From the NCBI GenBank assembly GCA_026545765.1, contig CM048841.1, positions 98,785,352-98,849,351 of the forward strand: a stretch of 64,000 nucleotides of DNA, in the 5' to 3' direction. Within the stretch, counting starts at the first letter, position 1; each line of letters starts with the position of its first letter. Below are positions 55,520 to 64,000 of this stretch, piece after piece. Made by a program: the position numbers and the translations under genes. The notes beneath the pieces were generated by a model. The model saw only the letters and a program-made list of their open reading frames with translations, was not told the origin of the DNA and did no database searches. The DNA comes from Plantago major (lineage: Eukaryota; Streptophyta; Magnoliopsida; Lamiales; Plantaginaceae).

Positions 55520-58310
55520 TATATCATGGATAATCGGTGTGACATAATACCAGAACTAGAACTATATGGGAATTATAAATTTTTTAGATGTTAGAGGTGA
55601 ATCGGCGCAGCTCACCAAATTAAGGAGAATCATTAGCAAACATCCATAGTGGCGTGCGTGTGAAATTGCTTTAGAGACGCACGAAGTGTGTAATATATAA
55701 AATTGTAGACTAGACCAAAAGTCCAAAAACCTTACACATGCTGGCTAATAAGTTTGTGAAACATACAAAATGTACCCTTCTGTTCTCTACAGGTGGTTGG
55801 ATTTGGCCCTTACCAAGATTCTTTTTTCTTTATTTTGACTATTACGTTACGTACTCCCCAAATGCAAAACAAACACATTACTTTTTTCATATGATGTGCA
55901 TATTTACAATTTTTTCTCAATTTTATTAAATCTTTCATATGGGTCCATGCCATGTGCACTACTACCTTTAGTTTAAATCTCCTTAACTAGCAGCCAAAGC
56001 TCTTCCTTCGTTTGGTAGAGTGTCTAACTCTTATTGAAAATTATTGAATGAAACACATATAAAACGAAGTAAATCAATTTCTACTGGCCTTGATCTATGA
56101 TTTGCAGTTTTGAAGATCGAACTATCTCTTATATATTAACTCCTAGTATAAGAGATTAGACTTATAGAAATATGTAAGATAAATGATCTACATTTATCAT
56201 TTATCCACCTATATATTATGTCAAAGATATCTACTTAATGAAAAGATTCTGAATAAAGCTTATGTATATGATCGTTTCATAAACCTATCCACATGTTCAA
56301 TGTATATACATTTGCAACAACTGTCAAATAGTACGTAGATTTTGGTTTGTCAATGTATACGGTCATAATAAAATTTGACAACTCTAAGCTGCATTCAAGG
56401 TCTTTCATCCTTCTATATATTTCTACGTACGAACAAGAGTCGAACACAATCACATCCTTTTTAAAGGGTAGGTCTCTTATATCCCATTCTTATATATAGT
56501 GTTTTTTACATCCACAATGTTCATTCAAGAACATATGTAATGGTTCTACTATTTATTGATTAATATATTCCACTTTTTATGTAAGTATGTTTACAATCTC
56601 TCCCATGATTGACGCATGATAAAAATTTGGTAAAAACTAAAAAGGCTACTTCCTCCGTCCGAACAATAGCTTCCCAGTTTATCCTTTAAAGTCGAAATGA
56701 GAGCAGTCAAGGAGTGGTCAAGGGGGGAGTAGGAAGAAGAGCAAAACCCTTGAAAATTATGCATCCCCCCTGGCCAAAAATGAGTGAAGTGTGATGGTGG
56801 TTTGAAGTGTCCCACCTGTCAAGATTTAAGGATCATGACACGAATGGAAAGTGCTTAGCTAGCTAGTGATTCATTTCTTCCAACAAATGAATCACAATTA
56901 CAAAGTGAAATGGAGTATTCCTCCCAGCATAATCTTACACGATTAGTTATAATACTCTTGTTTCCTTGTTTTGTTTTGCTCCTTTTTGTTCATAATTACT
57001 TGATCTATCTTATAATGCAAATGGGAAAGATTTTGGGAATATATATATTTGATGCATGCATGCATATATTGTCGATCGATAATTAACTGTTCCACTAATG
57101 AAATTAAAGTTCAATAACACTATTGTTGTCTTGCAACAACTCGACATAAGTATCCGAATTAAATTTCAGGATTACAAATTAACCGATGCTAATAATGTAC
57201 GTTTTGAATGTGATAGAAGGATAAAGTAGCGACCCTCCTCATAAAATCCTTCTTCTTATAACTTAGGATGTACTTTGAGACTTTACTTCTATCCCGGAGA
57301 ATTTCAGATCGAGATTCAGATAGAATTGGACGAGTATTAATTTTACCGACCTACAAGTTAATGACACTAGCTGCAATAGCCTCTTGGCGTAGCTAGCTAA
57401 ACTCGAGATGACGAAGCTTGGATCGAAATGACCCTTTTGAGTAATGTTCTATGATTGGGGCTCGATGCTAGGTAGCATGCTTCGATACAATGTAAGTCGA
57501 GAGAAAATTTTCTCGCCGGTCTAATGATCACATATTACACAATATATATAAAAAGGTTTGATTACCGTACAAGCCGGCCCGACTAAAAAATTACAGGACT
57601 ATATGCAAAATCTAATATTTAGCTTTGTATCACTTTTAGCCCAGACTTACAAACATATATATGAGATTATGCGTTCCGCCAACCATATGATCCAAACTTA
57701 AAAATATATTTATACACAAATCCGACGCGTTATTTGTTTTTGGGCTGGTCAAAGCCCGTTCGACCGGGACATCCCTCAATGCCCCCAAGCGGGTCAAATA
57801 TCCATCCCAACAGTCATCATTGATCTTAGTTTTTATGGTAATGAGGGCCAGATAAAACATTCTCCTTAATGTAGGGTTCCTTCATCTGGAGATAGAGAAA
57901 TTCCCAATGAGATAGATAAAACATTCTCCTAATGTAGGGTTCCTTCAGTAAAAGGACTTGGGCAAATGCTAGTTGCAATTTGGGGCTCAATTCTCAAAAT
58001 GAACTACAGCTTGAATGATGACATGGCAGGGCAGGTATAATAATGTTCCAATTTGCTCTTCTTGCATTCCATTCATCTAGTCTAAATTTAGACATCTATC
58101 TTGAAAACTGTTACTTGACTGTTTACTCGAAAAATGTTCCATTGTCAAACGCAAGGTATTACTGTCTAGATATATACTTCCTGAAAAAACAATTAACTAC
58201 ACTTTTCTCTGAAGGATGAAACTGCAAAGATAAATGATAATCAAGGACCAAAATGAACGAAGAAGAAATAAATCGGGTCAAGAGCGGTGTTGAACATAAA
58301 ATGTTGTTTA
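55520..58310. other. Intergenic, nothing recognised
   Basis: No gene seen. A single MITE-like end (CTACTTCCTCCGTCCGAACA) occurs at about 56645. A short duplication (GATAAAACATTCTCCT and GTAGGGTTCCTTCA) occurs at about 57852-57950. Frames at 56591..56815 and 57636..57860 (-) have no recognisable domain. Confidence 0.55.
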
Positions 58311-58313
58311 TTA

Positions 58314-59027
58314 GGCCATCTCCAGCAGTTGCAACTCTCTGCAACCCACTATCTCCGTCACGTCAGCATTTCACTCACTGCAACTCACTTTGCAACTCTC
58401 CACAATTCTCTTTCCAACAAATGGTACCAAAATCTATTTTATTTTAACATTTATTTCAAACATAATTAGTCATTTCATTTTCTTTTCTCATTTCCTTTTA
58501 AACTTTATTCTTGGCTTTATTTTAAATGTAGTTAATTAATTATAACAAAATCACATTAATTTTTTTAAAATACATTACTTGAAAATAAAAATTACATTAC
58601 TTAAAAAAACTATAATACTTAAAATTGAAAATTACAATACTTGAAATTGAAAATTACAATAATTGAAAATGAAAATTACAACAATTAAAATACTACATTC
58701 TACAAGTGTAATTTTAAATTCAAATAATATGTATTTTAAATTTGAGAAGTAATGTATAAGTATATTTCTAGTGCTACATATAATTATTATCATATGGAAA
58801 TATTCAAGAAAAATAAAAAAATAATAAAAAAGATAAAAATAGAAAAGATGAAAGAAAAAAAGAAAAGAGGAAAGGAAACAAGAAACATGAAAGAAAAGAA
58901 ATGAAAAACAAAAAAAATTAAAAAAAAAAAAAAAATCCAGCGATGGGCTAGGCCTCGATTTGGGACTCTGCTGGAGTTCCAAATCGAGGTCCAGCAGTGT
59001 TGCAACACCATGTTGCAACACTGCTGA
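58314..59027. mobile_element. PIF/Harbinger-like MITE with GGCCATCTCCAGCAG end, about 714 bp
   Basis: The left end GGCCATCTCCAGCAGTTGCA, preceded by TTA, is mirrored at the right by TGTTGCAACACTGCTG, where the last bases of the terminus seem lost; TTA follows. The interior is extremely AT-rich, with an A-rich strand at 58800-58935 that gives long meaningless Phe-rich frames on the minus strand. No transposase. Confidence 0.6.
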
Positions 59028-59030
59028 TTA

Positions 59031-61452
59031 CACAGTTACTGCATGATTTTGGCATACGCACCAAGAAAACATTGAATCTATGGTTTTTGACTTTTTGTCC
59101 ATTTCGCTATGCAATTTTATTTACTTTTTTTTAGAATCAAAATGTTTAATTACTGAAATCATCATTAAGAGACTGCCACGTTGCGTACTTTCCTATCTTT
59201 TACTACGAACTCGATTTTAGCTGACACATTAATCTTCTGCCAAAACATGATTAAGGCAAATACTGCAGCTAACATATGTGAACGTGAGGTCAAATCCCAA
59301 TGTCTTCTCTTTGACCCGGTGATTCTCATGAATCATATATAGGACCACGCGTGAATACTTATAAAGGTTAATTTAACAAACTCATTAATCCATTGAGACA
59401 TGAAATCTTTAATCCGACGTGAATTTACCAATGAACTATTCTATGAGAGATGTATTGAGCATGTAATTTCCATCGCATCTGTCAATACTCCTGAAAACAA
59501 TTAAAAACTTACAAATGTTCATAATAATAGGGTACCCTTTATTCAATTCTTCTATTTAAGTTTAGAGTTATTATGGATGCATATACGATATAGATTACTG
59601 AAAGATGGTGCACTTTGTTACTTCAAAGTTCAAAACAAACAAGTAGTATAAAACTGGTTTCATCTGAGTCACATAATTGACAAGCTCGATGACTTAACTC
59701 CAACGAAACCAATTTTACAACTTGATACTTTTGTTTGTAATCTTGTCAACTCGCGGAGTTTTGTTAAACTTGGGATCGTCTATGGATTATTGTATACTAT
59801 TCATGTGCGCTGTTGCAAAAAATCAGTTACTATGACATATTTTGAGATGCTCCGACTTCATCAACTAGGCTTTAAAGTCACTGGCAACATGATGCCATTG
59901 CCAAACTACGTACTATGGTTTCTTGTTTTGTCTGTTAAGACAAATATATAGCTAGCAGATGACATTACTTATAAGATAAATTAGAATAAAAACAATTTTC
60001 TGATTGGACGAACTAGGCTTAAATTTGTATTGAATTAATGTTGATTGCCTGATTTTCGGGTAAATGCGTGGAGAACTTCCAAAAGTGTTTTCTGGAACTT
60101 GTTTCTTTTTGCTTCAGTTGAAAATGATGGTTTCATAATCTGAACTAATTTTAAAAGTCAATAACTGGTAATACTAATCATTACTCGACCAAATAATATA
60201 TATGGTGATAAAAATATTGCCAGAATAAGGTCTCTTGATGAGTATAAAACGAATATAATGTATGCAGTACTTAATTGCAAAAGGTCAATTTGTCTATGCA
60301 GTTTGAATATAATGGAGTTTCAACTTTCAATGATTAAGAAATCATTACACTTTGATGAAGTATAATACATTTGAATTGATAATTTATTTATGGCCAATAT
60401 TTCAAAGAGAAATACGTACCTCAATATTACTCAACTGACATTGCATGCATATATAATCAAAGGGAAAAGTAATTTAAAAAGGAAACTGAAGCATATCAAA
60501 TTATTTCGGAAATTAACATATATCATTATAGATTCACAAATTAAGTTTCAATTCTAGAAGGTTCGGGAAAGTGGGATCGTCGTGGGTCAACTGATCAACG
60601 GTTGGGATTAGAATCCAGGTGATGCGACGTTTCGACTTCCCCACTTGCCCCCTATGAGTAGTTACCTAATCTGTCGTTTTCACACTTTAGCCACCTCGAA
60701 TACTCAGAGCGATTCTCAAGTGACCCGAGCAATCGAAGAGCAATCCGAGCAACTAAAACTCGCAAATTCTCACATTGAGGGCGTAAGATGAAGGATTTAG
60801 GAGACCATAAACGAGATATATAATACCCAAATTAACGGGGATTAGAATCACGGGGGTGGTTTCGTGCCAAGTAAGGAATTAACATGAAGTAATAATCACA
60901 AGGTGTAGGGATCGTCATTTTGTTCGAATGGAGTTTGCTGCTAACTCCGAATTCCGAATGCAATTAGATCCAAGCCCAGGCCTAGTCCAACATGCCCAGC
61001 CCAAACAATAACCCTCCAGGCCCAGTACATAATAAATGGGACAACAGCTTTACGGGAGATTAAACATTAAACAATAATAATCCAGGTGAATGCAGCAAAG
61101 TAACAAAGATCAAGCTGCTTATCATGATCCTTTGACTCATCCATGCTTATCTGTCACGTGATTTGTGTACAATGATTGTAGATTTGGGGGTAATCATGAT
61201 TTAAGGTTCATTGAATGGTATTAGGGAGTGCTAATGATTTTGGATTTGACCAAGTCATGTACTAACAATAATAGTAGCTATAGAGCGGCGGACTTAGTTG
61301 TTTCCGAATTTCTTTTATAGATTATATACAGTTGTGAGTTTTTTGGATTCTTCCTTCAATGGGTTATTGGTGTACTCAAGATATACATTGGTGAATAACA
61401 GGAATCAGTATTTTTATTAATCGATCAATTGTTCGTAGTATTGATAAACTGA
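59031..61452. other. Intergenic, nothing recognised
   Basis: 60540-61030 is somewhat less AT-rich and has a sequence rich in GATTAGAATC and CGAGCAA-type phrases, perhaps repeat-derived, but I cannot name it. No coding domain seen. Confidence 0.5.
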
Positions 61453-61830
61453 TGTGTGGAATCACATGTCCCACGACCTTACTTGGTCCAAGTCAGTTAG
61501 GCCTATGGTCTCAGTCATCATATCAAGATTTTAATCCATGGTTATACCTGAATAATAATGATGTTGTGTGTCCATGACGGAGGGACAGGTCGGCTTGAAG
61601 AACCTGTCTCCATTCCAGGAAACTACTTCAAACGGAGTTGTTGTAAACACTTGTGTTGATCAATAATATAGTCTCTGATTGCTCCCATGGACGTAGGCAT
61701 TTGTCGAACCACGTAATTTCTTGCATTCTTTATTGTTTTATGTTCGCAATTGTTTGATCGGAGTTCTGTGGATTGTTGATTCGTTTGGAGATTGATTGAT
61801 TAGTTATCATTTTTAGTGGCTAATCGTAAC
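61453..61830 (+). repeat. Probable copia LTR remnant
   Basis: Starts TGTGTGGAATCACATGTCCC and contains GCTCCCATGGACGTAGGCAT followed by GTCGAACCACGTAATTTCTT and a T-rich stretch, a combination that I associate with the R/U5 part of plant Tnt1-like copia LTRs. The expected TGGTATCAGAGC primer-binding site is not found after it. It may be a solo LTR or the decayed 5' LTR of the copia element at 63 kb. Confidence 0.5.
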
Positions 61831-62172
61831 AGTTTGTATTCTTGAAATAAATAATTTATGTTTATAGTTTGTAGTGGACTTGATTCTCAAAAAAGAAAAG
61901 TTTGTAGTGGACTTGGGCTAGGGTTGGATGGTATGTTCAAGCCCAAGCCTACTTTAAATAATTAAAATCTTCAAAACTTGCCCAAGTGTACCAGCCCATC
62001 TCAGACTGGAATATACCACAATATATTGTCGGAGATTATCTAATGTACAATTTGTCCAAGCTTGATACTTCCACCAATTATTAGTGTTTATTTAGTAAGA
62101 TGGTTTGAAACATGATACTTGTATTTAATATCATTAGTTAGTCGGTTTCCTATTCCCTCAATAATATAGTTA
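61831..62172. other. Intergenic, nothing recognised
   Basis: Contains a short local duplication (AGTTTGTAGTGGACTTG at about 61866 and 61899). No gene. Confidence 0.5.
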
Positions 62173-62414
62173 CTTCGGCATGTAGAACTTTATAAATTTA
62201 TCATCTTTAGTCGTCATATAAAACTTTATACATTACTAAAAAATGAAAATTACCACACACTAAACAAATAATAATAAATGTCAATGTTACACTTAAATTA
62301 CGCATTCTTCTACCAAAACTACATCTTTTACGACATTGTTATTTCATGTATTTCAATTTTTCACATAAAATTACATGTCGTTACTAATGTGTAGAATTAT
62401 GTGGGCGGTGGGAG
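62173..62414. mobile_element. Stowaway-like MITE, diverged third copy
   Basis: Collinear with 55266..55517 (TAGAACTTTATAAATTTATC, AAACAAATAATAATAAATGT, CTAATGTGTAGAATTATGTG), with many substitutions. TA flanks both ends. Confidence 0.7.
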
Positions 62415-62416
62415 TA

Positions 62417-62985
62417 GATTAAAATATACATTAAAGGTTCAAAGGATAATGTGGGCCAGCGGGGTGCAGTAGACAGTAAGTATCCCAGTGATTAGTGGGA
62501 AAACAGAAAAGATGATTTCCTTTTTCTCAGCTAGTTCGTTTGTTTTGTTCTCAATAGCAAAAAAGCCCAAAAAGGGACCTTAATTTACGGCCCACATTTC
62601 ATACTATGGACAAAATGAAGCTCTCTTAAAGTATCAAATATGGTTTGGATACACAATTGTCTCCTTATATCCCTACACTATACTCTGCTCTTATGTCCCT
62701 TCTTTCTTCACGCCTATTTTTCCTACTTTCACTTTGGTCCTACATGATTACTAATTCAACTATCCTTTTCTTCTTTTTTCCTCCAATTATCTTGGCTTTT
62801 CTTGCGGTTTTAGCCTAATCAAATCCTATTATTGTGCTTATTATAACTCTCATAATGTTAATCATTTGATTGTCCCTCAAAGTTGCTACTCTAATCACAC
62901 TCACAACCCAATACTTATGCGGTCGTAGAGTTCAATTGTTGTATATATGCTTTTGAGGGGATCGACTTATAGAATATCCAAAACT
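62417..62985. other. Intergenic, nothing recognised
   Basis: Pyrimidine-rich around 62690-62800. No LTR, primer-binding site or gene recognised before the copia gag fragment. Confidence 0.5.
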
Positions 62986-62989
62986 TTGA

Positions 62990-64000
62990 ATGTTTTTCCG
63001 TCGTAGAGTTGTTGATATGATGTCGGTTCAACCATGTACCTACAAATTTAGCTCTATCATTGTTAGAATATGCCTTGAATCAGGATTAGGCCTATCTCCT
63101 AGGTTTATCAGGTTTTGGCTTATTTTACTAGAATTGCGTAATATTGATGTTAAGGTTGAAGATGAGAACGCTGTTTTAATTCTGTTAGTGTCTTTACCAT
63201 TATCGTATGAGAATTTCGTGCAATCGTTTATTGTTGGTAAAGATACTATTTCTCTAGAAGAGGTTAGATCATCCCTCCATACTAGAGAGCTGCGCCATAA
63301 GGCGGCTGGTGCAGGTGCTGATAATCAGGCTGCTCGGTTAGTAGCCAGTGGGAGTAATGGACATGGAAATTCGGGAAAGAGGAAATTCAAGAAACCAGCT
63401 TCTAAGGGTCCAAAACCGGATGATACCTGTTAATTACTGTAGAGAGAAGGGACACTGGAAATCTGAATGTCCTAAGAAGAAGAGGCAACAGGATAAACTG
63501 ACAGGTACTGCTGCTGTAGCTGATACCAATTCTGAAGAGGATATTGCTCTAGTTGCTGATGAGCACACGCATCATAGTGATTCGTGGATCCTTGATTCTG
63601 GAGCATCTTACCATATATGTCCGCGCAGGGAGTGGTTTACAACCTACGCGCAAGTAGACGGTGGCAATATTTCTATGGCTAACAGTTCTCTTTGTAAGAC
63701 GGTTGGAATAGGCTCGATCAAAATTCAGACACATGATGGTAAATTATGCACATTGAATGATGTCAGGCATGTTCCACTCATGACAAAGAATCTGATATCT
63801 TTGAGTACACTTGACAACAAGGGTTTCAATTATATATCAAGGTGGAGGTGGAGTTTTACATGTCTGCAAGGGTTCAAATGTAGTTCTGAAAGGTGTAAAA
63901 TGTGGTACCTTGTATATTCTTCAAGGTTCTACGTTATCAGGTTCTGTCACTGTTGCATCATCGGAGATTGATAAGGAGAACATGACCAAGTTATGGCATA
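62990..64000 (+). mobile_element. Ty1/copia gag-pol (Tnt1-like), partial, runs off the window
   Basis: Gag C-terminal half: ELRNIDVKVEDENAVLILL, LPLSYENFVQSF and ISLEEVRSSLHTRELR, then a Lys-rich linker. A zinc knuckle follows (YCREKGHWKSEC), then the protease-type active site WILDSGASYHICPR, NDVRHVPLMTKNLISL and, after a frameshift near 63840, a GAG-pre-integrase-type GTLYILQGST. The order is that of Tnt1-type copia polyproteins. Gag's N-terminal part is missing or unrecognisable before 62990. An extra T in the zinc knuckle puts gag and protease in different frames (break at about 63429-63432). The integrase and RT lie beyond the right edge. Confidence 0.9.

Noticed and set aside
58632-59021. 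Minus-strand Phe-rich open frame
   Set aside because: It is the translation of an A/G-rich low-complexity tract inside a MITE, not a gene.

Overview
The window is AT-rich nuclear DNA from a flowering plant, most likely a eudicot. Evidence for this is the spliced plant-specific filament-like protein gene, three intronless SAUR genes, a fragment of plastid ndhH, and many plant-type transposons: copia LTR elements, a LINE, a MULE-type element, hAT, PIF/Harbinger-like and Stowaway-like elements, and SINEs. I see no bacterial-type operons, rRNA or CRISPR. Species cannot be fixed from the sequence alone.

Four genes look intact: a SAUR50-like gene (9087..9404, +), a five-coding-exon filament-like plant protein (FPP) gene (14535..18918, -, with a probable 5'-UTR exon near 22.0-22.15 kb), and two paralogous SAUR genes in the same orientation (32677..33114 and 47947..48366, both -). 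The two paralogs share coding sequence, a TATA-proximal promoter block and a 3'-flanking block, so a whole transcription unit was duplicated. SAURs are small auxin-response growth regulators; FPPs are long coiled-coil proteins linked to the cytoskeleton and endomembranes. They do not form a pathway here.

The rest is mostly repeats and relics. 1.6-6.7 kb holds degenerate ORFs, including an acidic, possibly GeBP/DUF573-like pseudogene. 22.2 kb carries an ndhH-derived plastid insertion close to the FPP 5' end. 23.4-29.5 kb is a cluster of MITEs and tandem repeats. 35.6-36.9 kb has adjoining and nested MITEs. 39.5-41.8 kb is a broken adenylosuccinate synthetase gene copy interrupted by a 1.06-kb hAT element (8-bp target duplication) that itself carries a SINE. 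43.5-45.9 kb is an internally deleted Ty1/copia element with both LTRs, a 5-bp target duplication, primer-binding site and polypurine tract, plus an extra LTR fragment inside gag. 49.5-54.7 kb is a decayed LINE interrupted by a 1.09-kb MULE-type element with 9-bp target duplications, and the whole is bracketed by near-identical 58-bp inverted repeats. 61.5 kb is a probable copia LTR remnant, and from 63 kb a second copia gag-pol runs off the right edge.

No wholly new system is evident. The most unusual items are the nested insertions with readable target duplications, the LTR segment inside the copia gag, the tRNA-like module in the copia LTR, the inverted repeats around the LINE, and the plastid DNA at the FPP promoter.
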